The translations under genes and the position numbers were made by a program. Below, one piece after another: positions 35,908 to 46,204 of a stretch of 64,000 bases of DNA. The first letter of the stretch is position 1, and each line of letters starts with the position of its first letter. The notes beneath the pieces are model-generated. The model was not told the DNA's origin. It did no database searches and saw only the letters and a list, made by a program, of their open reading frames with translations. This DNA comes from Haloarcula sp. H-GB4. GTDB taxonomy: Archaea > Halobacteriota > Halobacteria > Halobacteriales > Haloarculaceae. The DNA lies in NCBI RefSeq assembly GCF_030848575.1, contig NZ_JAVDDX010000001.1, positions 124,001 through 188,000 on the forward strand. Direction: 5' to 3'.

Positions 35908-36600
35908 ATGGCTAAGGACGTCAAACCCACGCGAAAGAATCTGATGCAGATCGAGGACCGCATCGAGCTGTCCGAGCGTGGGCACGACACGCTGGAGAAG
36001 AAGCGTGACGGCCTCATTATGGAGTTCATGGACATCTTGGACCAAGCGCAGGACGTCCGTGACGACCTCGACGGCTCCTATGAGCGGGCCCAGCGCGCGA
36101 TCAACATGGCCCGGGCGATGGAAGGCGACGTGGCCGTCCGCGGGGCCGCCGCAGCACTGAAAGAACACCCCGAACTGACGACCCAGTCCAAGAACATCAT
36201 GGGCGTCGTCGTCCCGCAGATCGAGTCAAGCAAGGTTCGAAAGTCACTGGACGAACGCGGCTACGGCGTCATGGGGACCTCGGCCCGCATCGATGAGGCC
36301 GCCGAGGCCTACGAGGAACTGCTTGAGAACATCATCCTCGCCGCCGAAGTCGAGACAGCGATGAAGAAGATGCTCGAGGAAATCGAGACGACGAAGCGCC
36401 GTGTCAACGCCCTCGAATTCAAGCTTCTGCCCGACCTCTACGACAATCAGGAGTACATCGAGCAGAAACTCGAAGAGCAGGAGCGTGAGGAGATCTTCCG
36501 CATGAAGAAGATCAAAGCCAAGAAGGAAGAAGAAGAGGACGCGCTCGCGGCTGAGGAGGAAGCACAAGAAGAACCCGAAGCGGTCACTGCTGACGACTGA
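35908..36600 (+). CDS. atpD: A-type ATP synthase, subunit D
   Basis: The 230-residue protein has the subunit D coiled coil: [33 protein letters not shown] near the start and [31 protein letters not shown] near the end, the two arms of the central rotor stalk. The C-terminal 30 residues are a Glu-rich tail. The start is the ATG at 35908; a run of basic codons upstream is not part of the family. It is separated from atpB by the bop unit, so it probably needs its own promoter, perhaps gaaataact at 35861-35869. Confidence 0.95.
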   Translation: MAKDVKPTRKNLMQIEDRIELSERGHDTLEKKRDGLIMEFMDILDQAQDVRDDLDGSYERAQRAINMARAMEGDVAVRGAAAALKEHPELTTQSKNIMGVVVPQIESSKVRKSLDERGYGVMGTSARIDEAAEAYEELLENIILAAEVETAMKKMLEEIETTKRRVNALEFKLLPDLYDNQEYIEQKLEEQEREEIFRMKKIKAKKEEEEDALAAEEEAQEEPEAVTADD

Positions 36601-36656
36601 ACAGGACGCTCGTTCTGACCGGTACCGTTTTTGCGCTTTCCCGTTCGTGCTTGAGT

Positions 36657-37049
36657 ATGTCCTGTCCCGAGTGCGGTGGCGACCTCGTTTCGTTCCCAGT
36701 CCCGGCCGACCGCCAGCAATTTCTCCCCGGAGACGTACCGGGTGCCAGCGTCTGCCGGTCCTGTCTGGCGCTTCACCCGGAGACCGAGCCGCCCGCTGCT
36801 GTGCCTGATTTCACGGGACTTGATGATGCAATTCCCGATGATGACGGCGCAGCGATCCCGCTGGTGTTGCTCGTTGGGCTGCTTGATTCACTCGCAATGC
36901 ACCGCGAAGAGATCACTGCGCTGCTAGAGCGTATCGAGCGCGAGGGCGTTGACCCACTGCTGGCACTGGACCGTCTCGACGCCAGCTACGGGGAAGCGGC
37001 TCATGTCGACCTCGGGCGTCGTCGTCAGCAACTCGAACAGTTGCTGTGA
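36657..37049 (+). CDS. Zinc-ribbon protein (DUF6276-like)
   Basis: The 130-residue protein starts with a zinc ribbon made of CPECGG and, 28 residues later, CRSC, followed by a helical domain (residues 60-130). A TTG two codons upstream is less likely than the ATG at 36657. It resembles a haloarchaeal family of unknown function (DUF6276). It lies 56 bases after atpD. Confidence 0.7.
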   Translation: MSCPECGGDLVSFPVPADRQQFLPGDVPGASVCRSCLALHPETEPPAAVPDFTGLDDAIPDDDGAAIPLVLLVGLLDSLAMHREEITALLERIEREGVDPLLALDRLDASYGEAAHVDLGRRRQQLEQLL

Positions 37050-37163
37050 GCGGACAGGTCGACCGCTTCACTACCCCTGAGAGACGGCCCTGCCGGAGCG
37101 CGGTTCGGCGGAGCTGGTGGTGGCATTATCAAAGACGTACAGGGAACAGAGAACGACTGAGCG

Positions 37164-38420
37164 TTAGACGCCTGTCGAGTAGCGCAGCAGACCGGCGACG
37201 CCGCCGAAGGCGGTCAGCAGCTGTTCGCCCTTTTCGAAGTCAGTCGAAATGAACACCGTCTCGGTACCACGCTGCTCGGCCAGTTGCATCAGGTGGTCGA
37301 TGGCGTCTTCGCGCTCGCCGTCGTCGGCGTCGACGGTGCCCCCACAGCGGGAGCACTCGTGGTCGTCAGTCCCGGCGCTGCTGTTGATGAGCTCGTACTC
37401 GTCGTGGCCGTTCTCGCAGGTGTAGGCGACCACGTCTTTCCGGAGGTCCTCGGAGATGAGCAGCTGTTCGACCGCGCCCATGTTGAGATTCTGGCGCGTC
37501 TGGTCGAAGCCATAGGTGGCCTTGTCTCCGTTGTGGAGCTGCTTGAAGAAGTCCTCCATGAGCTCCTTGTCCCGGAGCATTTCGTGTTCGGCCAGCACCT
37601 CGTCGGCCGCGTCAACGAGGTCGTACAGCCCTGACTCGTCGGTGTAGGCCACGTCGAACTTCCCGAGCACCATGTCCTGTAGCTCGTGGTGGAGGTAGTC
37701 GCCGTCGAGAAACTCGTCTTTGGTCGGTGAAGGGCCGCCCACGAGGATGCCGTCAAGTTCGTGGCGGTCGGCGACGAACAGGTCGTTCGCCATGCCGGCG
37801 ACCTCCTGATAGAAATTGTCGATAGCTTCCAGCCGGAGGCGGGCGAAACGCTGGGCGGACTGGCCACCTTTCCGCTGTTTGCCCGGGACCAGTGAGGAGG
37901 CGGACTTGACGGGTTCAACGCGTTTGCCCTTCAGCCAGCCGACGTTTGCCTCTCGCCGGTCGAGCACGATGAGGCCGAACAGCCCTTTATCAGCCAGCAT
38001 GTGCTCCAGCGGCTCGGTGAGGAACTCCGAGTCACAGTGGTAGCGGAACGACTCGATGGGGTCCGGTGGTGATTCGAGGACCTTCGTCACCATGTCGGTT
38101 CGGCCGCCGCCAGTGTCGAACGCACCCGAGAACACGACCAGTCCGTTGTCGGGTGGCCGCACGTCGTAGTACCGGAGTCGGTCCTTGATCGAAGTGAGCG
38201 CGTCTTGCACCGCTGTCCGGGTGTCCTTCGATTTGATGTTCGAAGCTTCGGAGTGTTCTTGGGTGACGTGGGCGACGACGTCGCTGATCAGCTTGTCCTC
38301 GGGGATGTAGATAGAGACGAGTTGGGTTCCCGAACCCTGGTACCCCTTGAGTTCCTCTATGACCTTCCGGAACTCATATTTCTGCTTGTCAGATTGTTCC
38401 TGTTCCTGCTGCTCGCTCAT
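37164..38420 (-). CDS. prf1: Peptide chain release factor aRF1
   Basis: The 418-residue protein recognises all three stop codons and releases the nascent chain. It has NIKS at 61-64 (stop-codon reading) and GGQ at 185-187 in RKGGQSAQRFARLR (peptidyl hydrolysis). A Cys pair arrangement CENGH and CSRCGG in the C-terminal domain is a zinc-binding site. The start is the ATG at 38420, which begins the charged N-terminal helix; the open frame upstream is basic and not conserved. Confidence 0.96.
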   Translation of the reverse strand: MSEQQEQEQSDKQKYEFRKVIEELKGYQGSGTQLVSIYIPEDKLISDVVAHVTQEHSEASNIKSKDTRTAVQDALTSIKDRLRYYDVRPPDNGLVVFSGAFDTGGGRTDMVTKVLESPPDPIESFRYHCDSEFLTEPLEHMLADKGLFGLIVLDRREANVGWLKGKRVEPVKSASSLVPGKQRKGGQSAQRFARLRLEAIDNFYQEVAGMANDLFVADRHELDGILVGGPSPTKDEFLDGDYLHHELQDMVLGKFDVAYTDESGLYDLVDAADEVLAEHEMLRDKELMEDFFKQLHNGDKATYGFDQTRQNLNMGAVEQLLISEDLRKDVVAYTCENGHDEYELINSSAGTDDHECSRCGGTVDADDGEREDAIDHLMQLAEQRGTETVFISTDFEKGEQLLTAFGGVAGLLRYSTGV

Positions 38421-38676
38421 TACTCCATATTGGCCAAGGTCGCGTAAGAACCTGTTGACAGGGAGCGAAGGGCCCGAGCGAAGCGAGGAGTCTCGAATTG
38501 GAACGGCGATCAGCGGGAGCCGTGACGGACGGGAGCGAAAGAAAGCTCTCCGGCACAACGGTACGGTGAAGTGGGACGGTCGATATGGCAGACCTACGCT
38601 TCCGATGATCTGATTGGCCGTCGACCCGATTCATCCGGTGGTCCGTCACGTAGCGGTTCGACAAATGACAATCGAA

Positions 38677-38683
38677 TTTATAT
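38677..38683 (+). promoter_or_regulatory. TATA box of the MinD-family gene
   Basis: TTTATAT at 38677-38683 lies 33-39 bases before the ATG at 38716, the expected spacing for a short-leader haloarchaeal transcript. Confidence 0.55.
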
Positions 38684-38715
38684 GACTGCCTGTATTGTAC
38701 CCAAGCAATCAGACT

Positions 38716-39531
38716 ATGGCGGGGTATGTGTGTACGATTGCGGGCGGCAAGGGCGGCGTCGGAAAGACGACGACCGCGGTAAATCTTGGAGCCGTCCTGC
38801 AGGAGATGGACTACGACGTAGCCGTCGTCGACGCAGATCTGGGTATGGCGAATCTCGGCTCGATGCTCTCCGTGGAGCCCGAAAAGAGCCTCCACGAGAT
38901 TCTGGCTGGCGAGGCTGCGGTGAGTGAGGCTTTGACTGATGCGCCGGGTGGGCTCACGGTGATTCCGGGCGAACAGTCGCTTGAGGCGTTTGCGGACGCT
39001 GACCCCGCAAAGCTCAGGAAAGTTATCAAGACGCTCCGAAATGCCTACGACGTGGTGTTGATAGACACTGGGGCTGGACTGAGCCACGAAGTCGCTGTGC
39101 CGCTTGGGCTGGCTGATGGAATCGTCCTTGTCACGACCCCTGACGACGTTGCGGTGGGTGATACGGTCAAAACGGCCCAGCTAGCGAACCGAATCGACGG
39201 GACCGTCCTCGGTTCGATCATCAACCGCGCGACCCGCCACACTGATGTCGCGGCCATTGCCGAGCAGATGGAGTTCCCGCTGCTTGCGGTCATTCCGGAC
39301 GACCCGCAGGCGACGACCGAGGAACCACTCGTACTCAACGCCCCTGAGAGCACGGCTGCAGACGCCTATCAGCGGCTGACCGAAGCGCTGGAGGGTGTGT
39401 TCTTCCGTGGCGAGAGTCCCGAAACGGATATCGAGACAATACTTGACGATGAGTGGTTCCTCGACGACACCGAGGATCACTCCGATGCCGACGACGAGGA
39501 CTCTGGCGGCGTGTTCGGCCTCTTTAACTGA
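38716..39531 (+). CDS. minD: MinD/ParA-family ATPase
   Basis: The 271-residue protein has a deviant Walker A motif GGKGGVGKTTTAVNLGA, the switch motif VVDADLGMANLG, and the DTGAGLSHE and VTTPDDVAVGDTVKTAQ stretches typical of MinD. Archaeal MinD homologues position membrane structures such as archaella, pili or chemosensory arrays rather than dividing cells. The C-terminal end is an acidic tail and a short hydrophobic FGLFN, without an obvious long amphipathic membrane-targeting helix. The start is the ATG at 38716; upstream TATA-like TTTATAT supports it. Confidence 0.9.
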   Translation: MAGYVCTIAGGKGGVGKTTTAVNLGAVLQEMDYDVAVVDADLGMANLGSMLSVEPEKSLHEILAGEAAVSEALTDAPGGLTVIPGEQSLEAFADADPAKLRKVIKTLRNAYDVVLIDTGAGLSHEVAVPLGLADGIVLVTTPDDVAVGDTVKTAQLANRIDGTVLGSIINRATRHTDVAAIAEQMEFPLLAVIPDDPQATTEEPLVLNAPESTAADAYQRLTEALEGVFFRGESPETDIETILDDEWFLDDTEDHSDADDEDSGGVFGLFN

Positions 39532-39598
39532 CGTTCCTGTACCCACTTGCTGTCCCGGTCTCAGCCTGTCGCTCCGACCGCACGCCACTGGCTCTGGA

Positions 39599-40285
39599 TC
39601 AGTCCGGAAGCGGCGGCCATAGCGTCGCGACCGTTTCCTGAATGAGCTGGGTCTGTGCCCGGCGCAGTCGCTCTGAGAGTGACGACGCAGAGATATCCAA
39701 TTCCGTCGCCACGGCGTCCAGTGATGCACGTCGCGGGATTTCAAAATACCCCATCTCGTACGCCGTCCGTAGCGCCTCCAGCTGTCGGTCAGTGAGCCCG
39801 TTCCCGGGCGACTTCGGCTCCGCGTCTCGAGTCAGCCGCTCCAGCCCGAACTCCGCGTTCCGTTGCCAAAACGAGGAAAACTCGGTGAACGCCGCCCTGT
39901 CGGCGAACCAGCCCATTTGCTCCCACCCATCCCCGGTCACGGTTATCTGTTCGATTATCGCGTCTGCCGTGGCGAGTGCTTCGAGTCTGTCCAGGTCGTC
40001 AATTTCGTCACCGAGTTGCTCTTCGAAGCTCAGCGCCGGCACTGCCTGATACCGTCGGGTGTCGCCGGCCGTCCCAATGCGTGTCCACTCCTGAACGTCG
40101 TAGGCGTTGGTGAGTGCCTGCTCGACAGTCTGTTGGGAGCCACCGGTCACGGTTGCGATAAACAGCGGACGACGACCGTGGTTATACTGGAGGGAGAGGG
40201 TAATCGACGCTTCGGGGACCGTCTCTGCAACCGACACGAGCGGCAACGCATCGCAGTATATCTGAAACTCTGCAATGAGCCCCAT
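39599..40285 (-). CDS. Bat-type HTH-10 transcriptional regulator
   Basis: The 228-residue protein ends in the HTH_10 motif (PF04967): GLTDRQLEALRTAYEMGYFEIPRRAS and ISASSLSERLRRAQTQL. The N-terminal 170 residues are a sensor-like domain of unknown ligand, characteristic of the haloarchaeal bacterio-opsin activator-like family, which has many members per genome. The start is the ATG at 40285 (MGLIAEFQIYC). An ATG 22 codons upstream is less likely. Confidence 0.88.
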   Translation of the reverse strand: MGLIAEFQIYCDALPLVSVAETVPEASITLSLQYNHGRRPLFIATVTGGSQQTVEQALTNAYDVQEWTRIGTAGDTRRYQAVPALSFEEQLGDEIDDLDRLEALATADAIIEQITVTGDGWEQMGWFADRAAFTEFSSFWQRNAEFGLERLTRDAEPKSPGNGLTDRQLEALRTAYEMGYFEIPRRASLDAVATELDISASSLSERLRRAQTQLIQETVATLWPPLPD

Positions 40286-40417
40286 ACGAATTCGCTCTAC
40301 GTCGATGCTGAAGCGCCTGTCGGAACAGTGTGTCCGCCCCTGCTGAACCAATTCCTTTTAAACGGCCCAATCACTGAGAGAACGGCTTAGCCCGACTGCG
40401 TTCGACCGTGTTGTTGT

Positions 40418-41209
40418 ATGCAGCCAACACAACCGACAGGTGAGATCGAAGTCGAATTCGAGCGCTACGGTGATGGCCAGCCACTCGTTCTCTTACACGG
40501 TGGGATGGCCCCTACGGAGTACTGGGGACCGGTCGTACCGGCGTTCGAGGGATACGGCGCTGTCGTCCCCCAGCGACCGGGGTTCGGGACCTGTCTCGAC
40601 TCCGCCGCGGAAACGAGCGCCGACGAGGTACTGGACCGCGAGATCAAGTACGTTCAGGCGCTTGTCGACGCTGTCGACGGCGACCCAATCTTGTTCGGCC
40701 ACTCGTACGGCGCACTTATCGCTATTGAGGCCGCGTCGGTTACGTCGGTCAAGGCAGTTATCGCGTACGAACCGGCGGTACTTCCCGCGGAGTACCGGAC
40801 CGACGCTGACCTCGCCGACCGGATGGAATCGCTCGTACAGGACGGAAAGCGAGCGGAAGCGGTGAAACGCTACATCGAACAGGTCCTTCACCCCGACGGC
40901 ATCGTGGATCTTGACGCCTGGCTTGCGGAGTGGCCCGTCTGGCCCGACTGCGTGGGCCTTGCCGAGGAAGTTGTCCGGATGAACCGGTCCGTCGAACAGT
41001 ACCGGCTTCCAGACCGCCTCGGTGTCGACGCACCCACTCTCGTTCTCTCCGGTACCGACGGTCCTGACTTCCTCCGGCACAGTGCTCGAAACGTCCACGA
41101 TGCACTGCCTCGCAGTCGATTCGTCGAGTTCGACGGTGTCAGCCACAGCGGCCCCGCCGAGGCACCCAATTTGATCGCAGCGGAAGTCGACGCGTTCCTC
41201 GAAAACTAG
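40418..41209 (+). CDS. Alpha/beta-hydrolase fold enzyme
   Basis: The 263-residue protein has the oxyanion-hole region VLLHGGMAPTEYWGPVVPAF, the nucleophile elbow GHSYGA with Ser97, and a C-terminal FDGVSHSGPAEAPN containing the His. An acidic residue in TLVLSGTDGPDF is the third triad member. It is probably a lipase, esterase, or a dehalogenase-like enzyme with unknown substrate. A TATA-like TTTTAAA at 40356-40362 lies 56 bases upstream, and the gene diverges from the Bat-type regulator. Confidence 0.86.
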   Translation: MQPTQPTGEIEVEFERYGDGQPLVLLHGGMAPTEYWGPVVPAFEGYGAVVPQRPGFGTCLDSAAETSADEVLDREIKYVQALVDAVDGDPILFGHSYGALIAIEAASVTSVKAVIAYEPAVLPAEYRTDADLADRMESLVQDGKRAEAVKRYIEQVLHPDGIVDLDAWLAEWPVWPDCVGLAEEVVRMNRSVEQYRLPDRLGVDAPTLVLSGTDGPDFLRHSARNVHDALPRSRFVEFDGVSHSGPAEAPNLIAAEVDAFLEN

Positions 41210-41274
41210 CCCGGCCAGCCGGACCGGTTCTCTACTCGTCGCTTGTCACACCGGATACCCGAAACGGGCCGCGC

Positions 41275-43014
41275 CTACATTGAAGTCGGCGCTTCGACGC
41301 CCAGCGCGTCGAGCGCGTTCGCAATAGCCGTTCGGGTCCCGTCGACGAGTGCCAGCCGTGCGGCGCGGGTCTCTGGGTCGGCGTCGAGAACCGGACACTC
41401 CCGATAGAAGGCGTTGAACGTCTCGGCGAGGTCGCGGGTGTAGGTGGCGACGGTGTGGGGCGTCAGGTCGTCCGCGGCCGCCTCGATGACGGCGGGGAAC
41501 CGGGCCAGTTCGCGAAGCAGATCGCGTTCTTCCGGTTCACACAGCGGCTCGAGGTCGGGTTCGTCAGGGATGTCAGTCTCCACGTCGCCCAGAATGCCAC
41601 AGCAGCGCGCGTGGACGTACTGAACGTAGGGCGCGGACTGGGCTTCGAAGTCCAGTGCACGATCCCACTCGAAGGTGATCCCCTTGGTCGGCTGTTTCGA
41701 GACGATGTCGTAGCGCACCGCGCCGATACCGACCTGACGAGCGATGCGATCGATGTCGTCCTCGTCGAGGTCGCCACGGGTGCGGTCGTCGAGTCTGGAC
41801 TCGACCTCCTCGCGTGCACGATTGACGGCCTCATCGAGCAAGTCGTCAAGATCGATACCGGTCCCCTCGCGCGTGCTCATCCCACCCTCTGGGAGGTTCA
41901 CCCAGGAGTAAAACACCTGGCGGAGCTGGCCGGTATCGTTGTCGAGCAGTTCGAGCGCTGCTGAGAGCTGGTCTGCCTGTAGCTTGTGGTCCTCGCCCAG
42001 CACCGTGACGGCGCGGTCGTAGGTGTCAAACTTCCACTCGTGGTGGGCCAGGTCCCGAGTGGTGTACAGCGAGGTCCCATCGGAGCGAAGGAACACGAGG
42101 TTCTTTTCAAAGTCGGGCAGGTCCAGCTGCCAGGCATCTTCCTCGTAGACGGCGCAGTCGAGGGCCTTCAGGCGGTCGACCAGATCATCGGTATCGCCGT
42201 TGCGCATGAACTTCGTCTCCTTGACGAACTCGTCGAACTCCGCCGGAAGCCGGCCGAGCGTACTCTGCATCCCACCCAGCACGGTGTCGACCACCTCGGA
42301 GACGCGGTCGTACGTCTCCTCGTCGCCGTCTTCGAGGCCCTGCAAAATCGACTGTACCTCGGTCTCTGCTTCCTCAACCTCCTCGGGGTCGCCCTCTTCG
42401 AGGACGGTGTTGCCCTTGCGGTAGTACCGGACCATCTCGTACTCCGGGGACTCCCGCTCGGGTTCGGGCAGGTCATCCTCGTCGAAGGTCTCGTAGGCCC
42501 AGGTGAACACGGCAATCTGTCGGCCCGCGTCGTTGACGTAGTAGTGGCGGTCGACGTCGTAGCCGGCGTAATCGAGCACGCGAGCGACGGCGTCGCCGAT
42601 GATGGGGTTGCGCGCTCGCCCGACGTGGACCGGGCCAGTCGGATTCGCGGACGTGTGCTCGACGACAACGCTGGTGTCACGGTCGGGAAGCCGGCCGAAC
42701 TCGTTCTCTGTGACTGACTGCAGGGTCTCGGCGAAGTACGCCTCGCTCGGGAGGAAATTGACGTACGGCCCCTGTGTCGTCACGTCACTGACGTAGGTGA
42801 GGTCGTTGGCGGCAATCGCGTCGGCGATGTCGCCGGCGACGTTTGGCGGCGCAGTACCGACCTCGCCGGCCAGCCGGAAGGCGACGCTCGATGCTAATAC
42901 GGCGTCAACGTCCTCCGGTGGCTCCTCGATACCGAGGTCCTCGGCCGGCAGGTCGAGGGTTGTGAGTGCGTCGGCGAGAGTGTCCTCGACCTCCGCACGG
43001 AGCTGCAGGAACAT
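41275..43014 (-). CDS. argS: Arginyl-tRNA synthetase
   Basis: The 579-residue class I synthetase has the HIGH-type motif HVGRARN at 130-136, the N-terminal Add-1 domain (1-105), a long acidic insertion after residue 190, the [24 protein letters not shown] region and the C-terminal anticodon-binding domain ending in [12 protein letters not shown]. It charges tRNA-Arg. It reads from an ATG at 43014. The M50 protease on the same strand starts far upstream and the 134 bases between them hold no gene. Confidence 0.95.
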   Translation of the reverse strand: MFLQLRAEVEDTLADALTTLDLPAEDLGIEEPPEDVDAVLASSVAFRLAGEVGTAPPNVAGDIADAIAANDLTYVSDVTTQGPYVNFLPSEAYFAETLQSVTENEFGRLPDRDTSVVVEHTSANPTGPVHVGRARNPIIGDAVARVLDYAGYDVDRHYYVNDAGRQIAVFTWAYETFDEDDLPEPERESPEYEMVRYYRKGNTVLEEGDPEEVEEAETEVQSILQGLEDGDEETYDRVSEVVDTVLGGMQSTLGRLPAEFDEFVKETKFMRNGDTDDLVDRLKALDCAVYEEDAWQLDLPDFEKNLVFLRSDGTSLYTTRDLAHHEWKFDTYDRAVTVLGEDHKLQADQLSAALELLDNDTGQLRQVFYSWVNLPEGGMSTREGTGIDLDDLLDEAVNRAREEVESRLDDRTRGDLDEDDIDRIARQVGIGAVRYDIVSKQPTKGITFEWDRALDFEAQSAPYVQYVHARCCGILGDVETDIPDEPDLEPLCEPEERDLLRELARFPAVIEAAADDLTPHTVATYTRDLAETFNAFYRECPVLDADPETRAARLALVDGTRTAIANALDALGVEAPTSM

Positions 43015-43148
43015 ACGCCCGGATTTCGCGGCGGAGAGTAAATGGGTAACGAAACCCCGACCGTCACAGATGGACCGGTAGACTCCACAGCCACAGCAAC
43101 CGTCGCTAGTCAGGCGAGCGCCGGAAGAAACTGGGACAGCAGTCCGTC

Positions 43149-44915
43149 TCAGGTCAGGAGCCGCGGACCGAACACCATCAACAGGAGGCCGCTGATCATT
43201 GATACCGTGATCGCAATCGAGACGGCCGTCGTCACTCGCCGCCCGTCCGAGACGGGCAGCCGCGAAACGAACGATTCGGTCGACGCCCGCAGGATGTGAC
43301 CACCGTCAAGTGGGAACGTCGGAATGAGGTTGAACTGACCGATGACGAGGTTGATCCAGCCGGTCCAGAAGAGGACGTTCGCGAGCAGGAACACCGGCGT
43401 CGCTCCGAGCGCCCCGAGCGGGCCCTGGACGGTGTAGAAGTTCGTCGCGATCCCGGTGAAGCCGGCGAAGTTGTAGCCGAACCCGCCGGCGACGCCGATG
43501 AAGGGGAGCAAGAGCGTGCTGAAAATCCGCTGGGCGAACGAGAACTCGGAGACCGACGTTGGTGTGTCCGGCGAGCCGCCGATGAATTCGAGGAACGCGG
43601 CTGCGGGGTAGGTGTCGATGCCGAAGTCACTGACCTGAATGCCGCTGATGCCCTGCTGGATGCTGACACCGATGATGCCGTTGTCGACCTGCTCACTTTC
43701 GGCCATCGTCACCTCGTAGGTCTCGCGGGAGCCGTCGGCGTAGCCGGTGATCGTCACCTGGTCACCGGGTTCACCGCTCTCAAGTGCCTGTATCAGTGCC
43801 GTTCCGCTGTGTGTTCGCTCTCCGTTGACCTCGGTGATAATCATGCTTTCGCCGCTCGGTGCCCCTTCCCCGGCGAGCGGGCCGTCTTCAGCGACCAGCA
43901 CGTATGCGCCGAGCGGGGTCGTGACTGTCTCCCCGGACTCGGTTTCGAGTGTCGCTACGGGATGGTTCTGGGCTGCCTGTTCGAACTCATTGCGGGTCGC
44001 CACGGCGGTCCCGTTGACAGAGACAATCGTCTCACCAGTCCCAAGTGGCGCACTCTGGAGGGCCGCAGAGACGACGACGGACCGTTCGACGGTGACGGTT
44101 TCGGCATCCTTGCGAGCCACTTCGACCGTCTGTGCGTCGCTTTCGGCGAGCACTGATTCGAGGGCCTGCTGGTTCTCGACCGATTGGCCGTTGACCGCCG
44201 TGATGACGTCGCCCGACTCGATACCCGCATCTGCGGCGGGGGTGCCGTTGATGGGGCTCCCAACCGGCACGCCGTCGACGACGGCGACAGCACCGGCGAC
44301 CGGTCCGAATAGCAACAGGAGCGTGATAATCGCGAGCGCGAAGTTGTTCGTCACGCCGGCCGTGTACATCCGGGTCTGGGAGCCACGGTCGGTGCGGAGG
44401 AGTTCGTCTTCGTCGGGTTCGACGAACGCCCCAACTGGGATAATCGCCAGCAGGGCAAGTCCCATCGACTCGATGTCGATGTCTTCGACGCGACAGAAGA
44501 GTCCGTGGCCGCCCTCGTGGACGACGAGGCCGAGCAACAACCCGAGCACGATTTCGGGTGCGACCGACAGCGGGAGGAAGTCATTCACGCCGGGAATCGC
44601 CAGTGCGTTCCGCGGTTCGTTCAGTGCGGAGGGCTGTGGGTTGACGAGCGCCTGGTAGGCGCCGAGCGCAACGAGGAGGAACGAGCCGACCATCACGACA
44701 AGGCCGAACCCGACGCCGAGGTTTCCCCAGGCCCGCCAGAACCGCTTTGGCCGTGCGAGCCAGTCGAGCACGGCTTTGCCCTTCTGTGTGTGAATCGTCG
44801 TAATCGGGCCGCTAAAACGAATATACTCGGGGACAACGCCGCGGGTCCGTAGCGCCATCGCGAGGAGGGTGTAGGCGACAAGGCCCGCGAGGACCCACGT
44901 CAGCGTACTCACCAT
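43149..44915 (-). CDS. Site-2 protease family metalloprotease with PDZ domains
   Basis: The 588-residue membrane protease has the active site HEGGH at 133-137 (HExxH pattern with Gly-Gly) and the second motif [14 protein letters not shown] near residue 545 that supplies the Asp ligand. Between them are PDZ-like repeats ([50 protein letters not shown]), so the mid-part is extended compared with bacterial RseP, which has two. Several membrane helices flank them. It cleaves transmembrane anchors of regulatory proteins in intramembrane proteolysis. The substrate is unknown. Confidence 0.9.
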   Translation of the reverse strand: MVSTLTWVLAGLVAYTLLAMALRTRGVVPEYIRFSGPITTIHTQKGKAVLDWLARPKRFWRAWGNLGVGFGLVVMVGSFLLVALGAYQALVNPQPSALNEPRNALAIPGVNDFLPLSVAPEIVLGLLLGLVVHEGGHGLFCRVEDIDIESMGLALLAIIPVGAFVEPDEDELLRTDRGSQTRMYTAGVTNNFALAIITLLLLFGPVAGAVAVVDGVPVGSPINGTPAADAGIESGDVITAVNGQSVENQQALESVLAESDAQTVEVARKDAETVTVERSVVVSAALQSAPLGTGETIVSVNGTAVATRNEFEQAAQNHPVATLETESGETVTTPLGAYVLVAEDGPLAGEGAPSGESMIITEVNGERTHSGTALIQALESGEPGDQVTITGYADGSRETYEVTMAESEQVDNGIIGVSIQQGISGIQVSDFGIDTYPAAAFLEFIGGSPDTPTSVSEFSFAQRIFSTLLLPFIGVAGGFGYNFAGFTGIATNFYTVQGPLGALGATPVFLLANVLFWTGWINLVIGQFNLIPTFPLDGGHILRASTESFVSRLPVSDGRRVTTAVSIAITVSMISGLLLMVFGPRLLT

Positions 44916-45018
44916 TTATCCGAAAATAGGCGTAGCCAAGCAAGAGGGTTTGGTTTGGGACACACTGCTGGTCCACAGCAGCCAACGGTGAAGTGACCCC
45001 GCCGCAAACGACCACACA

Positions 45019-45915
45019 ATGTACGACCACATTCTCATTCCCGTCGATGGGAGCGATGAAGCCGCGGCAGCCGCACAACGTGGCCTCGCACTGGCAAAAG
45101 ACTTCGACGCAACGGCTGAGGCGGTCTATGTCGTCGAGCAGCGAGCACGCAGGCTCACGCGAACGGACCGCGAGGACGGCCGTCTGCGGGAACACGGTGA
45201 GTCGGTCCTTGCGGATATCGAGTCACTTGCTGCTGACATCGGGCAATCCGTCACGACGGAACTGCTAGAGGGGAAACCGAGCGCGCGAATAGACGAGTAC
45301 GCTCGTGAAACCGACGCCGGGCTCATCGTCCTTGGCCGACAGGGGATGACCGGTCTCGGGAAACGACTCCTCGGCGGCGTCACTGAGAGGGTCCTGAATC
45401 GAACTGCGGTGCCCGTGCTTGTCGTTTCTGCGGAGAAACAGACAGCAAATGACGAATTTGATTACTCGCGGCTACTCGTCACAACCGATGGGAGCGAGAA
45501 CGCTAACACGGCGACACGACACGGCGCGGCGGTTGCAGACAGATACGACGCTCTAGTACACGTTCTCAACGTCGTCGATATCCAAGCCGCCGGCGGAGCG
45601 TTCAACGCTGGCGGGCTGAACGAGACGTTCATCGACCGGCTAGAGGAGAACGGGCGTGACGCCGTCGCAGCAACCGCCGACGAACTTCGGACGGCGGCCT
45701 CGGATGTCTCGGTTGAAACTGCTGTGGAACAGACGACCTCGCTTGATGGCGTTGCCGCTGGCATCCAAGCGTACGTCTCCGACAATGACATTGAACTCGT
45801 CGTGATGGCGTCACACGGCCGTTCGAACCTGAAACGCCAGTTGCTCGGCAGCGTTACGTCGCAACTGCTCCGAACTGTCGATGTCCCCGTGCTGGTGACG
45901 CCTCGTTCGACCTGA
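45019..45915 (+). CDS. Two-domain universal stress protein
   Basis: The 298-residue protein has two Usp domains (1-140 and 150-298), each with an N-terminal strand ILIPVDGSDEA or LLVTTDGSENA and a C-terminal glycine loop, GRQGMTGLGKRLLGGVTERVLN and SHGRSNLKRQLLGSVTSQLLR. The first loop matches the ATP-binding GxxGxxxxxxGS pattern approximately. Its role in stress or membrane transport signalling is inferred. Confidence 0.93.
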   Translation: MYDHILIPVDGSDEAAAAAQRGLALAKDFDATAEAVYVVEQRARRLTRTDREDGRLREHGESVLADIESLAADIGQSVTTELLEGKPSARIDEYARETDAGLIVLGRQGMTGLGKRLLGGVTERVLNRTAVPVLVVSAEKQTANDEFDYSRLLVTTDGSENANTATRHGAAVADRYDALVHVLNVVDIQAAGGAFNAGGLNETFIDRLEENGRDAVAATADELRTAASDVSVETAVEQTTSLDGVAAGIQAYVSDNDIELVVMASHGRSNLKRQLLGSVTSQLLRTVDVPVLVTPRST

Positions 45916-45976
45916 GGGGTGGACGGACCACCCGTTCTATGTGGTGTGAGGGCGTACCGCAAGTAGGTGCAGGACA

Positions 45977-46153
45977 ATGCCAGAAACCTGCGGTATCTGT
46001 GGCGAGACGGTCCCCTTCGACGCGACCGTCCACGCGATGTTTCACACGCACAGCAAGACGGGCGTCATCGACGTGTACGTCTGTCAGGACTGTTACGACG
46101 AGCGCCTCGGACCGATGTTTGAGCGGGTCGACACGCAGGAACAGTCGCCCTGA
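45977..46153 (+). CDS. Small zinc-finger protein, 58 residues
   Basis: An ATG at 45977 opens a 58-codon frame ending in TGA at 46151-46153. The product MPETCGICGETVPFDATVHA continues with FHTHSKTGVIDVYVCQDC and a short acidic end. CGIC and CQDC, 30 residues apart, form a four-cysteine zinc site. Acidic composition and strong G/C at third codon positions support coding. Such small zinc-finger proteins are numerous in haloarchaea and of unknown function. It follows the Usp gene after 61 bases. Confidence 0.7.
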   Translation: MPETCGICGETVPFDATVHAMFHTHSKTGVIDVYVCQDCYDERLGPMFERVDTQEQSP

Positions 46154-46204
46154 AGACACCTTCGAATAGGGTGTTACGGACGGGTAGGACCGCCTTACCC
46201 CGGA

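Noticed and set aside
38455..38550. Recurring gggagcgaa/gagcgaagcgag units
   Set aside because: Short and irregular, without constant spacers, so not a CRISPR array; such units are common in haloarchaeal intergenic DNA.
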